A program made the translations under genes and the position numbers. Under the pieces are notes generated by a model that did no database searches, had not been told where the DNA came from, and saw only the letters and a program-made list of their open reading frames with translations. DNA of 64,000 bases from JANQIO01 sp965601975 (GTDB lineage Bacteria > Pseudomonadota > Gammaproteobacteria > Pseudomonadales > Halieaceae), in contig OZ271856.1 in assembly GCA_965601975.1 (NCBI GenBank), forward strand, positions 2,356,001 to 2,420,000, written 5' to 3'. Shown here in pieces: positions 1 through 9,265 of this stretch. The first letter of the stretch is position 1, and the number at the start of each line of letters is the position of its first letter.

Positions 1-95
1 TCCGTCTCCTGCTCACCAAACAGCCAGGCGCACTCTTTTAGTGCGGCGTTCAGATCGGGGACGGTGATGCGGATTGAACTGAATCCGTCGACCAA
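1..95 (-). CDS. Partial CDS at left edge, possibly VOC/glyoxalase-like N-terminus
   Basis: The reverse strand is open from the window edge to about position 95, with codon use like the real genes around it. A TTG at 95-93 is the nearest plausible start, and the frame stays open somewhat further upstream. The peptide contains IRITVPDLNAAL followed by a Cys-Trp-Leu-Phe stretch. That resembles the first strand and helix of VOC superfamily proteins, but only about 30 residues are visible, so the family is a guess. The gene is divergent from the hydrolase that starts at 179. Confidence 0.35.
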   Translation of the reverse strand, partial: MVDGFSSIRITVPDLNAALKECAWLFGEQET

Positions 96-178
96 TGGGT
101 ACTCGCGTGAATTGTTATAAAAGCTGTGCCATATTAGTCCACGCAAGAGAGAAAAATAACCCAGGGGATCATCACACC

Positions 179-1477
179 ATGTCCACTCTGTTGTGGCGGC
201 GACATTTTGCGCGCCTGCTGTTCCTTACAGTACTCATACCCAGCCTGGCGGTGCCGATATCGGCGCAGGCCCAGGATTACGGCTACCCGTTCCGCGACCG
301 CTGGCTGTCCACGGTGGTTGGGACCCCATCGCAGCTCCAGATGGAGCTGCCCGGCAACCCGTTGCGGCCAAGGCGCATCGAGATCTTCCCGGAGCGCGAA
401 GTGCCCGAAGTCATCTGGTACAACCAGGAGATGCGTTACTCGGCGGCCCTGCAGCGAGGCGACGCGCCGGTGATGTTCCTGATTGCCGGTACCGGTGCCG
501 CCCACGACGGGTCCAAGAATATCTTCATGGCCAAGGCGTTTTTCGAGCAGGGCTTCCACGTGATCTCCCTGTCATCGCCGACCTTCCCCAACTTCGTTGC
601 CGCGGCCTCGGAGACCGGGGTTCCCGGGCACGTGTTCCGGGATGCCCAGGACCTGTACCGGGCGATGGAGATGACCTGGAACGACATCCGGGGCAGCCGC
701 AGGGCCACGGGCTACTACCTGGCGGGCTACAGCCTCGGCGCGTTCAATGCGGCGTTCGTGTCCCACCTGGATTCCGAGCGCAAGAAGTTCAATTTCGAAC
801 GGGTGATTCTGATCAATCCGCCGGTATCGCTGTACAACTCGATCTCGCTGCTGGACCGCATGATCAAGAATATCCCCGGCGGTGAGGACAACTTCGACCA
901 GTTCTTTGAGCGCCTGGTGAAGGTATTCACCGACGTGTACCAGCGCTCCGAGAACGATGTGGGCTTTGGCGAGGACTTCCTGACCCTGGTATTCCAGGCC
1001 ATGCAGCCCAAGGACGAGGAGCTCGCGGCGTTGATCGGCGTATCCTTCCGGCTGTCTTCGGGCTCCATGCTGTTCACCACGGACGTCATGACCGACTACG
1101 GTTTCATCAAGCCCAAAGAGGTGAAGATCGGCAAGTATGACGACATCAGCAACTATCGCCGGGTCTCGCAGCGCATAGGCTTCACGGATTTCTACCACGA
1201 GTTTTTCTACCCCTACTACCGCGAGGAGTATCCCAACATGGACAGGGACGGGTTCATCGAAACGATGGGGCTGTCCAGTATTCGGGACTACCTGCAGGGA
1301 GCAGACAATATCTTCGTTATGCACAACGAGGACGACATCATTCTCGCGCCGGGAGAGATCAATTTCATCCGGGATGTATTCGGGGAGCGGGCGAAGATAT
1401 ATCCCTGGGGCGGGCATCTTGGAAACATGCTGTACCGTGACAACGCGATGCACATGGTTGAGGTGATCACACAATGA
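179..1477 (+). CDS. Secreted alpha/beta-fold serine hydrolase
   Basis: This 432-residue protein is probably a periplasmic or outer-membrane-facing hydrolase; its substrate is unknown. The start chosen is the ATG at 179, because it places a signal peptide (MSTLLWRRH, then a hydrophobic stretch ending SAQAQ) at the N-terminus. An upstream in-frame start at 95 would add 28 residues that look non-coding. A nucleophile elbow GYSLG puts the Ser at residue 185. The acid is probably Asp385 or Asp386 (NEDDI) and the His is His413 (GGHLGN), so the triad looks complete. The stop overlaps the mlaA start as ATGA, which implies translational coupling. By context it may act on lipids handled by MlaA, but that is inference. 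It could equally be an esterase of unrelated role. Confidence 0.8.
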   Translation: MSTLLWRRHFARLLFLTVLIPSLAVPISAQAQDYGYPFRDRWLSTVVGTPSQLQMELPGNPLRPRRIEIFPEREVPEVIWYNQEMRYSAALQRGDAPVMFLIAGTGAAHDGSKNIFMAKAFFEQGFHVISLSSPTFPNFVAAASETGVPGHVFRDAQDLYRAMEMTWNDIRGSRRATGYYLAGYSLGAFNAAFVSHLDSERKKFNFERVILINPPVSLYNSISLLDRMIKNIPGGEDNFDQFFERLVKVFTDVYQRSENDVGFGEDFLTLVFQAMQPKDEELAALIGVSFRLSSGSMLFTTDVMTDYGFIKPKEVKIGKYDDISNYRRVSQRIGFTDFYHEFFYPYYREEYPNMDRDGFIETMGLSSIRDYLQGADNIFVMHNEDDIILAPGEINFIRDVFGERAKIYPWGGHLGNMLYRDNAMHMVEVITQ

Positions 1478-2235
1478 AGACCACGACCATGACACTTCGA
1501 CTCCGTATCGCCGTCGCGACGTCCTTGCTGCTGCTGGGGGCCTGCGCCGCCAACAAGCCCTCCCACGAGGGCACTACCAAGCCGATCTACGACTACCAGC
1601 GCATCGTGCCCGAGGATGTGGGTGACCCGCCCGGCGAGGTCTACGACCCCTGGTCCGGTATGAACAAGCGCATCTACGCGTTCAACTATCACTTTGACCG
1701 CTACGTGTTCCTGCCGGTGGTGCGGGGTTACCAGTGGATCATGCCGGGTTTTGCAGAGAAGGGCGTTTCCAACTTCTTCAACAACATGCGCGACGTGCGC
1801 ACACTGGCCAACTCCATTCTGCAGCTGAAGCCTGAAAAGGCAGCCCAGGCCACCGGGCGCATCATGGTCAATACGACCGTGGGGCTGGCGGGCCTGGTCG
1901 ACGTTGCGACGAACATGGGCATTCCGCGTCCCCAGGAAGACTTCGGCCAGACCCTGGGTCGGTGGGGTGTGGGCCCGGGCCCCTACCTCGTAGTTCCCTT
2001 GCTGGGGCCGTCCAACCTCAGGGACGCAATCGGCCTGATTCCAGATGCTTACCTGCAGAACCAGATCTACCAGGAGGTTATTGCCTCCGGGGTGAACGAC
2101 TATATCTTCCTGCTGGACGCCATCGACACGCGCAGCCAGGTGCCGTTCCGGTATTTCGAGACCGGATCGGCCTTCGAGTACGAAACCGTGCGCTGGCTGA
2201 TTTCCACCCAGCGTGAAGTGGTTGTGGCGAAGTAA
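1474..2235 (+). CDS. mlaA: MlaA/VacJ family outer-membrane lipoprotein
   Basis: MlaA sits in the outer membrane and removes mislocalised phospholipids from the outer leaflet, passing them to MlaC and the MlaFEDB transporter. The 253-residue product has a lipoprotein signal with lipobox LGAC, so Cys24 is the expected acylation site. It then shows the typical family run DPWSGMNKRIYAFN, FNYHFDRYVFLPV and the central region ending near ISTQREVVV. The start overlaps the hydrolase stop by four bases. No mlaC or mlaFEDB genes are nearby, so this is a stand-alone mlaA, which is common outside enterics. An internal ATG at codon 6 is an alternative start and would not change the lipobox. Confidence 0.93.
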   Translation: MKTTTMTLRLRIAVATSLLLLGACAANKPSHEGTTKPIYDYQRIVPEDVGDPPGEVYDPWSGMNKRIYAFNYHFDRYVFLPVVRGYQWIMPGFAEKGVSNFFNNMRDVRTLANSILQLKPEKAAQATGRIMVNTTVGLAGLVDVATNMGIPRPQEDFGQTLGRWGVGPGPYLVVPLLGPSNLRDAIGLIPDAYLQNQIYQEVIASGVNDYIFLLDAIDTRSQVPFRYFETGSAFEYETVRWLISTQREVVVAK

Positions 2236-2251
2236 CCGGGGAGAGACCAAC

Positions 2252-3427
2252 GTGAATATCATGAAAACTATTGCCGGCCTGCTCCTCGCAGCCACCTTCT
2301 GCCTGGGAATGCCCGTCAGCGCCCAGGAAACCAAACCCATCCTGGTAGGCACCACCCAGTCCCTGAGCGGCCGCTTCGCGGAAGAGGGCAGGCTGCAGCT
2401 GGAAGGCCTGCTGATGTGGGTCGAGGACATCAACGCCCGCGGGGCGCTGCTGGGCCGCCCGGTCCAGCTGGTCCACTACGACGATCACTCTGATCCGGAG
2501 CGGGTCGCCATGCTGTACGACAAGCTCATCAACGAGCGCAAGGTGGACCTGCTGATCGGGCCCTATTCCTCGGAGCTCACCATGCGCGCCACCGACGTGG
2601 CGGAGCGGGAGAACTTTCCCATCGTCACCGCCGCGGCCTCCGCGGAATCCATCTTCAATCGCGGCTACAAGAACGTGTTCGGTATCGATGTACCATCTTC
2701 CAATTACATGGATATCGCCGTGGCGGAGGCCGCCAAACGGGGCGCCAGGACCGTGGCGCTGTTCTATGCAGAGGGAGATTTTGCCGAGGATGTCGCGCGC
2801 GGTGTTCGCCGCGAGGCGAAGAAACATGGCCTCAGGCTGGTGATGGACCGCAAGTACGCGCCGGACAAGATGGACTTCAAGGTCCTGGCCCGGGAACTGC
2901 TCGCGATCGAGTCCGAAGCGGATGTCGTGCTGGGCGCGACCTACCTGGAGGATTCCATCGGCATCGCCAAGGGCCTGGGCACGGGCAAGCGCCTCGAGGT
3001 CGACATGGTCGCCCTGACCGTGGGACCGGCGCTGAGGGAGTTCAGCGACCGCCTGGACGGCAATATCAACGGTGTCACCGGCGTAGTGCAGTGGCTGCGC
3101 ACCGCGCGGCTGCCGGGCGCCCAGGATTTCTCCTACCGCTACCGGCAGATGCACGGCAACAACCCGGGCGTCCATGCGGCCATTGGCTACAGCGCGGGCC
3201 AGGTCACGGAAGCGGCGGTCCGCCTGGCGGGCACCACCGACAATGATGCCCTGCGCAGCCAGCTGCGAGAGCTGCGCTTCCGCTCCCTGATCGGCCACTA
3301 CCAGGTGGACGAGAGAGGGCGGCAGATCGCCAAGCGCAACTACCTGCTGCAGTGGCAGGACGGCCGCCGTCGCCTGGTGGCGCCCGCCAACATCGCCGAG
3401 CGGGAACTCATCTACCCAAGGCCTTGA
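2252..3427 (+). CDS. Periplasmic ligand-binding protein (Peripla_BP_6 / Leu-Ile-Val-binding type)
   Basis: This 391-residue protein has a signal peptide (MKTIAGLLLAATF, cleavage near VSAQE). It then shows the two-lobed receptor pattern of branched-chain-amino-acid-type binding proteins: GTTQSLSGRFAEEG at the first strand, ARGALLGRPVQLV, DLLIGPYSSELT, and a second-lobe AIGYSAGQV region. The start is set at the GTG at 2252, because GGGGAGAG at 2238-2245 lies six bases upstream; the ATG at 2261 is the alternative. It begins 16 bases after mlaA. No permease or ATPase genes accompany it. It may therefore serve as a sensor subunit rather than a transporter component, possibly for the kinase encoded downstream. 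The ligand cannot be read from sequence. Confidence 0.85.
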   Translation: MNIMKTIAGLLLAATFCLGMPVSAQETKPILVGTTQSLSGRFAEEGRLQLEGLLMWVEDINARGALLGRPVQLVHYDDHSDPERVAMLYDKLINERKVDLLIGPYSSELTMRATDVAERENFPIVTAAASAESIFNRGYKNVFGIDVPSSNYMDIAVAEAAKRGARTVALFYAEGDFAEDVARGVRREAKKHGLRLVMDRKYAPDKMDFKVLARELLAIESEADVVLGATYLEDSIGIAKGLGTGKRLEVDMVALTVGPALREFSDRLDGNINGVTGVVQWLRTARLPGAQDFSYRYRQMHGNNPGVHAAIGYSAGQVTEAAVRLAGTTDNDALRSQLRELRFRSLIGHYQVDERGRQIAKRNYLLQWQDGRRRLVAPANIAERELIYPRP

Positions 3428-3433
3428 GCTTTC

Positions 3434-3479
3434 CCTGAAAAGAGCTTGCTATGTGGTTGAAATACAAGCTCTTTTCAGG
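3434..3479 (+). promoter_or_regulatory. 15-bp perfect inverted repeat enclosing the start codon of the S1/P1 nuclease gene
   Basis: Bases 3434-3448 and 3465-3479 are exact reverse complements, with a 16-base loop that contains the ATG at 3451. The likely Shine-Dalgarno bases (AAGAG, 3440-3444) lie inside the left arm. In mRNA this would hide the ribosome-binding site and display the start codon in the loop. It could also attenuate or end transcription from the upstream gene, but no T-run follows the stem. Confidence 0.7.
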
Positions 3480-4245
3480 ATTTCCCAGAATCTGCCTGAG
3501 CTTGCTGCTAGCGCTCGCGCCGGCCACGGGCTGGTGCTGGGGGCCCCAGGGCCACCGCGTGGCTGGAACCCTGACCTGGCATTACCTCGCCCCGGAGACC
3601 CGGGTCGCCATCCGCGAGCTGATCGGCGACGAGAGCCTCGCTGATGCCTCCACCTGGGCGGACCGCATGCGCGACAACCCCAGTCCGTTCTGGCAGAAAA
3701 CCGCCGGGCCTTACCACTACGTGACCGTTCCGCCGGGCAAACGCTACAGCGATGTGGGCCCTCCCTCCCGCGGCGACGCCATGACGGCTTTGAGCGAGTT
3801 CAGGGCCGTGCTGCAGGACCCCGATGCACCCGCGGTGCAGCGCCAGCTGGCCTTTCGTTTTGCACTCCATATCATCCAGGACCTGCACCAGCCCCTGCAC
3901 GTGGGCAACGGGCGCGATCGCGGCGGCAATACCGTGGCGGTAATCCAGGGTGGCAAAGTGACCAACCTGCACCGTATCTGGGACAGCACGATCCTCGCCC
4001 ACGGCGGCCGCAGTGATGCGGCCTGGGCGGGGCGGCTGAAGCCGGCGCCCGAGCAGGTCGAGGCCTGGCTCGCGGACGACCCGGAGACCTGGATTACCGA
4101 GAGCGCAGCACTGCGCGACCGCATTTACCCCTCGAAGGACCCGATTGACGAGGTCTATCTGGAAACCTGGCTTCCTGTTGTAGAGCGCCGCCTGGCGCAA
4201 TCTGCGGTCCGCGCCGCTAAATTTTTTGACGCAGTTATCCGATAA
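3451..4245 (+). CDS. Secreted S1/P1-type zinc-dependent nuclease
   Basis: S1/P1 enzymes cleave single-stranded DNA and RNA and some have 3'-nucleotidase activity, using three zinc ions. The 264-residue product has a signal peptide ending near ATGWC. The mature protein would begin at or next to WGPQGHRVAG, matching the family's N-terminal Trp ligand and first His. Further ligand motifs are HIIQDLHQPLHVG and NLHRIWDS, and a WADRMRD segment corresponds to the usual first Asp ligand. Length fits the family. The enzyme probably scavenges nucleic acid or phosphate in the periplasm or outside the cell. The start codon lies inside a strong hairpin (3434-3479), so translation may be controlled by structure. 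Confidence 0.92.
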   Translation: MWLKYKLFSGFPRICLSLLLALAPATGWCWGPQGHRVAGTLTWHYLAPETRVAIRELIGDESLADASTWADRMRDNPSPFWQKTAGPYHYVTVPPGKRYSDVGPPSRGDAMTALSEFRAVLQDPDAPAVQRQLAFRFALHIIQDLHQPLHVGNGRDRGGNTVAVIQGGKVTNLHRIWDSTILAHGGRSDAAWAGRLKPAPEQVEAWLADDPETWITESAALRDRIYPSKDPIDEVYLETWLPVVERRLAQSAVRAAKFFDAVIR

Positions 4246-4322
4246 CGTAATAGGATTCGATAGTTCTGCACGTCAGGGCTAGACTGTCGCGTCCAGAAAA
4301 TACCTACAGCAGCACTGGCGAT

Positions 4323-7300
4323 ATGCAATCCTCAGAACAGGACAAGCTTGAGGCCGCCAATGCTCTCGCCAGGGATGCCGCGATAATTGACGGCTTCGGT
4401 GCTGGCGATGGCACGGCCGACAGCGAACAGACCCAGGTCACCCGGGACGCCCGGCGGCGCCTGGTGGCCGGCTTCGGGATCGTCACGGCACTGCTGATTT
4501 CCATCGGGGTCCTCGGCGTATTCAGCGTCAACCAGCTGTTCTCCGCGGTCGACCGCTACATCACAGCGAGCCAGCTCTCGGAAAAGCTCGACCTGTCGCG
4601 CCGGAACGCCCTGCTGTACAGCATCAACGGTGACGCGGAGGCGGCGGCGGGTGCCCTGTCAGCCCTGGACCAGGCCATCCCTATCGCCGGCGAATTTGCG
4701 TCTCGCGCGGAGCAGGACGGCGGCCTGGAAAGCCTCAAGCCACTGCCGGGCGCATTGAAGAGTTATCGTGAGAATTTTGCCCGCGCCGTCGAGCTGCGCA
4801 CCGAGGCCGACCAGGTCAGGTCCGCGCTGGTGGATGTGGCCACGGAGGCAGAGGCGAGGGCACTGGAAATCAGCGCCCTGCACGAGCAGAAGATTGACCT
4901 GACGGACCAGTCCATCGAGCAAACCATCCGTGAACTCGACGCCGTCTCCCGGTTGATGGCGAGTTTTCTCCGGCTCAGGGAGGACCTGCTTGAGACGGAT
5001 GTGCAGGTGTCACAGCAGCTGGTGCTGGGCGAAGACGTCACCAGTTACCTGGTGCGCATTAAAGCGCTGCAATCGCGACTGGAGCTGATCAGGTCCGGCG
5101 ATTCGACGGAGCTCGGTACCGAAGTGCTGGCACAGTTGCAGCAGGAGCTGGCCCGCTACAGCGACGCCCTGGCCGGTATACCCAAACCGGCAGCGAGGGG
5201 GGAAGTCACCGGCGACATGGTAAGGCCCAAGGACAAGGCGCTGCAGGACGCCCTGGCGCTGCTGGACATCGTCTGGGAGCGAGCGCTGAGAGTGCGTGTG
5301 GATTTGCAGGAATCCCTTGCCGCCAGGCGCTCAGAGCTCACGCGTCGGCAGAACGCCAGCGCCATGGCGAACAGCATTCTGTTCGAGGTAGTGTCCGCGC
5401 GGCAGCGGGACCGCGACCACACGCTGGCCAGCTCGGCGGAAGCGAAGCTGACAATCGCCGACGACGTGCACACCCATATTCGCGGGCTGGCGTCCCTGCT
5501 GGTGCCGACCAATACGCTGGTCTTTGCCGAGGACGACGCCACGGCCCTGACCGGTCTCAATGCGGCGGTGGATAACTACCGCAACCTGTTCAACACGCTG
5601 GAGAGCATCGAGCTGGAACTGACCCGGGTGTCCGCCAACCGGGTGGCCGACGCCAACCTGGTCGATTACCTGTTGAGCGAGCAGCGCAACCGTCGCTATA
5701 CCGATGTGCAATCGGCACGTGAGGCATCGGGCTGGCTGGTACTGCTGCTGGTGCTGCTGGGCATCGCCATCGCACTGCTGGTCTTCATCGTGCGCAGCTC
5801 ACAGGGCGCGCTCGAACAGCTTACGGCGAGCCTGAACCACGAGAAGGAGAGGGCGGAGCAGGCGAATTCCGCGAAATCCGTGTTCCTCGCCAATATGAGC
5901 CACGAGATTCGCACCCCGATGAACGCCATTCTCGGGATGAGCCAACTGGCGCTGGACACGGAACTCGACGCCCGCCAGCGCAGCTACATCGAGCGGGTCA
6001 ACAAGGGGGCCTCGACCCTGCTGGGGATCGTCAACGACATCCTCGACTTCAGCAAGATCGAGGCAGGCAAGCTGACCGTCGAGAATATCGATTTCCAGCT
6101 GCGGGACGTGCTGAGCGACGTCGCCAGCATCCTGACGCTCAAGGCCCAGGAAAAGTGCCTGCAGCTGCACTTCATGCTGTCGCCGCGACTGCCACTCAAC
6201 CTGGTGGGCGATCCCCTGCGGATTCAGCAGATCTTGATCAACCTCGGCAACAATGCCATCAAGTTCACCGACAGCGGCGGCGAGGTCATTGTCGGCGTGG
6301 ACGTGGTCGAGGAATCCGATACCGATGTGAAGCTCAAGTTCTTCGTCACCGACACCGGCATAGGCATGGGCTCGGAAGAACAGAAGAGCCTGTTCAAATC
6401 CTTCACCCAGGCGGACTCCTCGACCACCCGTAAGTACGGCGGCACCGGGCTGGGACTCGCCATTTCCCGCGAGCTGGCCCAGCGCATGGGTGGCGAACTC
6501 GACTTCGAGAGCGAGCCGGGCGAGGGCAGCACCTTTTTCTTCGTGGTGCCGCTGATCAAGCTGGGCAATGCCGTGGAGGCGGACACCCGCAACCAGCTCG
6601 GCAAGCTGCGGGTCATGGTCATCGACGACAGCGCCTGCTCGCGCGAGATCTTCAGCGAAATGCTGACGGCGTTCGGCTTTGAAGTGGAAACTGCCAGTTC
6701 GGCCCGGACCGCTCATTCGATGCTGTTGTTCGGCGACAGCGAGACCCCCTTCGACCTGCTGATGATCGACCTCAACATGCCGGACACGGACGGGCTGTCT
6801 GCGCTCAAACAGATGCAGCTCCCCGTTTCCCTGCATCACCCACCGAACGTTATCCTTATGACTGACGGCGCGGCGGGCGAGGCCCTGATCGAAGCCGCGG
6901 ACACACAGGTCGACGGGGTACTGGAGAAGCCGGCCCTGCCGTCACAGGTACTCAACGTTATCGAAAAAGCCGTCGGGCAAGCAGAGGAAGAAGACCCCAT
7001 GGCAGAATCCGGCAACTACCAGTCCGACATCTCGGTGGCGCTGCTGAAGGGGGCCCGCATTCTCCTGGTGGAGGACAACCTCATGAACCAGGAGCTGGCG
7101 GTGGAGCTGCTGGAATCCAATGACATGAGCGTGACCACGGCAGCGAACGGGCAGGAGGCCCTGGATATTCTTGAATCCGAGGAGTTCGACGGCGTCCTGA
7201 TGGACTGCCAGATGCCCGTCATGGACGGTTACACCGCGACCCGCCGTATTCGCGAGATCCACCAGTTCAGGAACCTGCCGATTATCGCCATGACCGCCAA

Positions 7301-8153
7301 CGCCATGGCGGGTGACAAGGAGAAAGTGCTGGAAGCCGGCATGAATGACCACGTCTCCAAGCCCATCGACCTCGAACTGCTGCTGGTCACGATGGCCCGA
7401 TGGATCACGCCAGCCGCGCGGCGCGCGACAACGGAGCCCGAGCCCTCCGAGCAGATGACGGCCGAGCCGGAACCCGAATCAACAGAGGATACGGAAGCCG
7501 AGGCGGCTGAACAGACCCGTTTCGACCAGATTCCCGGCATCCGGGGCGACGCCGCCCGGCGTACCTGCATGAATAACAGCGAGCTGTTCGAGCGACAGCT
7601 GGAGCGCTTTACCACCACCTGGCGGCGCTTTGACTCACAGATCGCGGACCTGAGGCAGCGCGGTGACCAGGAAGCGTTCCTGCGCCTCGCACATACGCTC
7701 AAGTCCAATGCGGCCCAGATCGGCGCCATGGAACTGCAGGACGCCGCGGCAGCGCTGGAACAGGGCCTGAAGCTGGAGGGGGATGTCGAGGACCTGGCCG
7801 AGAGCGTGACGCGCCAGCTCGGCGGCCTCCTGCACGCTATCGCAGCATCCGCGGTTCCGGCACCCAGGGAACCCAAGGCCGCCGCCTCAGAGTGGAACGA
7901 GGAAGCGGTCGTGCTCAGTGCAAACAAACTGGCGCAAACGCTGCGTGCGCACGACGCGAGGGCGCTGGAGGAAGCCACAGCCCTGCTGCGCATGGGCGAT
8001 GGCACGCGCTTTGAGGCGCCGCTGAAGATGATTCACGACCTGGTCAAGAATTACTGCTTCGATGAAGCGGCAGACCAGCTTGAGCCGCTGATCAACTCGC
8101 TGGCAGACGGTGTCAGCGAGCCGCCGGGCAGCCGAGAGCGTCGCGCAGGCTAG
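4323..8153 (+). CDS. Hybrid sensor histidine kinase (two receiver domains and HPt)
   Basis: This 1276-residue inner-membrane phosphorelay kinase has TM1 at about residues 48-69, a long mostly helical periplasmic sensor of about 400 residues, and TM2 at 471-492. There is no clear HAMP before the HisKA domain (NMSHEIRTP, His527). The ATPase domain follows, with N box GNNAIKFTDSGG, DTGIGM and GGTGLGLAIS. A first receiver has its acceptor at Asp816 (MIDLNMP) and a second at Asp961 (LMDCQMPVMDGYTA). A Glu/Pro-rich linker leads to an HPt domain with His1124 (AHTLKSNAAQIGA) and a 100-residue tail. The layout resembles TorS or BarA. The partner regulator is not in the window, unless it is the HD-GYP protein at 11707-12897. 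Its last 41 bases overlap the convergent gene at 8113. Confidence 0.95.
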   Translation: MQSSEQDKLEAANALARDAAIIDGFGAGDGTADSEQTQVTRDARRRLVAGFGIVTALLISIGVLGVFSVNQLFSAVDRYITASQLSEKLDLSRRNALLYSINGDAEAAAGALSALDQAIPIAGEFASRAEQDGGLESLKPLPGALKSYRENFARAVELRTEADQVRSALVDVATEAEARALEISALHEQKIDLTDQSIEQTIRELDAVSRLMASFLRLREDLLETDVQVSQQLVLGEDVTSYLVRIKALQSRLELIRSGDSTELGTEVLAQLQQELARYSDALAGIPKPAARGEVTGDMVRPKDKALQDALALLDIVWERALRVRVDLQESLAARRSELTRRQNASAMANSILFEVVSARQRDRDHTLASSAEAKLTIADDVHTHIRGLASLLVPTNTLVFAEDDATALTGLNAAVDNYRNLFNTLESIELELTRVSANRVADANLVDYLLSEQRNRRYTDVQSAREASGWLVLLLVLLGIAIALLVFIVRSSQGALEQLTASLNHEKERAEQANSAKSVFLANMSHEIRTPMNAILGMSQLALDTELDARQRSYIERVNKGASTLLGIVNDILDFSKIEAGKLTVENIDFQLRDVLSDVASILTLKAQEKCLQLHFMLSPRLPLNLVGDPLRIQQILINLGNNAIKFTDSGGEVIVGVDVVEESDTDVKLKFFVTDTGIGMGSEEQKSLFKSFTQADSSTTRKYGGTGLGLAISRELAQRMGGELDFESEPGEGSTFFFVVPLIKLGNAVEADTRNQLGKLRVMVIDDSACSREIFSEMLTAFGFEVETASSARTAHSMLLFGDSETPFDLLMIDLNMPDTDGLSALKQMQLPVSLHHPPNVILMTDGAAGEALIEAADTQVDGVLEKPALPSQVLNVIEKAVGQAEEEDPMAESGNYQSDISVALLKGARILLVEDNLMNQELAVELLESNDMSVTTAANGQEALDILESEEFDGVLMDCQMPVMDGYTATRRIREIHQFRNLPIIAMTANAMAGDKEKVLEAGMNDHVSKPIDLELLLVTMARWITPAARRATTEPEPSEQMTAEPEPESTEDTEAEAAEQTRFDQIPGIRGDAARRTCMNNSELFERQLERFTTTWRRFDSQIADLRQRGDQEAFLRLAHTLKSNAAQIGAMELQDAAAALEQGLKLEGDVEDLAESVTRQLGGLLHAIAASAVPAPREPKAAASEWNEEAVVLSANKLAQTLRAHDARALEEATALLRMGDGTRFEAPLKMIHDLVKNYCFDEAADQLEPLINSLADGVSEPPGSRERRAG

Positions 8154-9252
8154 CGTCGGCCACCGTGGTACGCGGTGAGCAGCTCGATTTGACCGTTCGC
8201 CCGGACTTCTCCAGTTGCCATACCAGGTTCTTCGACCGCAGTGGCTCCGGCACGCCGGGGTCGGCGCTGTACCTGAGTACCAGGGATTCCCCGCGAATCG
8301 CCACCGCGGCGATAAATTCCGGAAGTTCCTGATTCTGGAACGTGGTGGCGTCGAGATTCCCTGGCAGTGAGCCCCTGAGGATGCGATAGGCCGAAACGGA
8401 ATTGCGCGCCTTTTCCAACAGCTCGGTAGAGGTGTCCAGCATACCGAGGGACAGGGCCGACTGGCCGCCCTCTGTGGCCTGGGCCTGCTCTCGCAGCGCC
8501 AGCAGACGCTCCCGGTCGTCGGGGCCCAGGTCGCGCTTCAGCGCGAAGTCCATCAACCGGAAGCCCTCGAGATAGACCGCACGCGCCTGGGACAGATCGC
8601 CACCCTCGACCGGTTCCGAGAGCCGGTGTGCGAGATTGTCGATCAGTGCCTGGTCTACCTCCGCCGGCTGTTTGCGCGCCAGCCGGGCCTGCTCCAGCGC
8701 TTCCACCAGCGAGATGATGTCGGCCGCGCGCCAGTGCATATGCCGGTGTGCAACATCGTAGAGCAGTTCGTCCGCCATGGCCTCGAGAATCACCTCGTCC
8801 ATGGTGAAGTCGGGCTTCACTTTTCCATCGGCGGCGAAGTAGCTCGACACGATCACCGAACACCGGTCCACATCCTCACCGGGGGGACGGTTGACCGAAG
8901 GGGCGTGGCGAATACGGTCGATGCAGAACAGGGCGATATTCTTCTGGGCGCCCAGTGCGTGCTCCTGCTTGTAAGCGAAAAAGTGTTTGCCGGATTCGAT
9001 GGCCAGCTTGTTGCGGGTATAGAGGTCCGGCGCGAAATCGCGCTTGATGTAGTACAGCGCGCCCAGCTGGTAGTGATCCCGGGGGCCAAGCGGGTCGGGG
9101 CGGGCCTGAAGACGCGCGATTTCGGCATCGACTGCCGCCTCGGTCTGGAAGCTCGTGAGGTCGACGCCGGCACGGCCCTGTGCGCTGAGCATGCCGAGCA
9201 GCAGCACCAATAGCGCGGACCTGAGCGGAAACGCGAGTTTGCCGGGCAGCAT
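8113..9252 (-). CDS. Secreted protein of unknown function
   Basis: I do not recognise this 379-residue protein. The ATG at 9252 is chosen because it gives a signal peptide (LPGKLAFPLRSALLVLLLG, cleavage near GRAG). Starting at 9384 would add 44 residues rich in Cys and Trp that look like out-of-frame sequence. The mature part is largely helical and charged, with a YQLGALYYIKRDF segment near the N-terminus and a few scattered Cys. It is the last gene of a five-gene reverse-strand cluster and starts 13 bases after the membrane protein upstream. Its end overlaps the hybrid kinase end by 41 bases in convergent orientation. Context suggests a periplasmic component of the same signalling module. 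Confidence 0.7.
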   Translation of the reverse strand: MLPGKLAFPLRSALLVLLLGMLSAQGRAGVDLTSFQTEAAVDAEIARLQARPDPLGPRDHYQLGALYYIKRDFAPDLYTRNKLAIESGKHFFAYKQEHALGAQKNIALFCIDRIRHAPSVNRPPGEDVDRCSVIVSSYFAADGKVKPDFTMDEVILEAMADELLYDVAHRHMHWRAADIISLVEALEQARLARKQPAEVDQALIDNLAHRLSEPVEGGDLSQARAVYLEGFRLMDFALKRDLGPDDRERLLALREQAQATEGGQSALSLGMLDTSTELLEKARNSVSAYRILRGSLPGNLDATTFQNQELPEFIAAVAIRGESLVLRYSADPGVPEPLRSKNLVWQLEKSGRTVKSSCSPRTTVADASLRDALGCPAAR

Positions 9253-9265
9253 ACCGATGGCCGGT

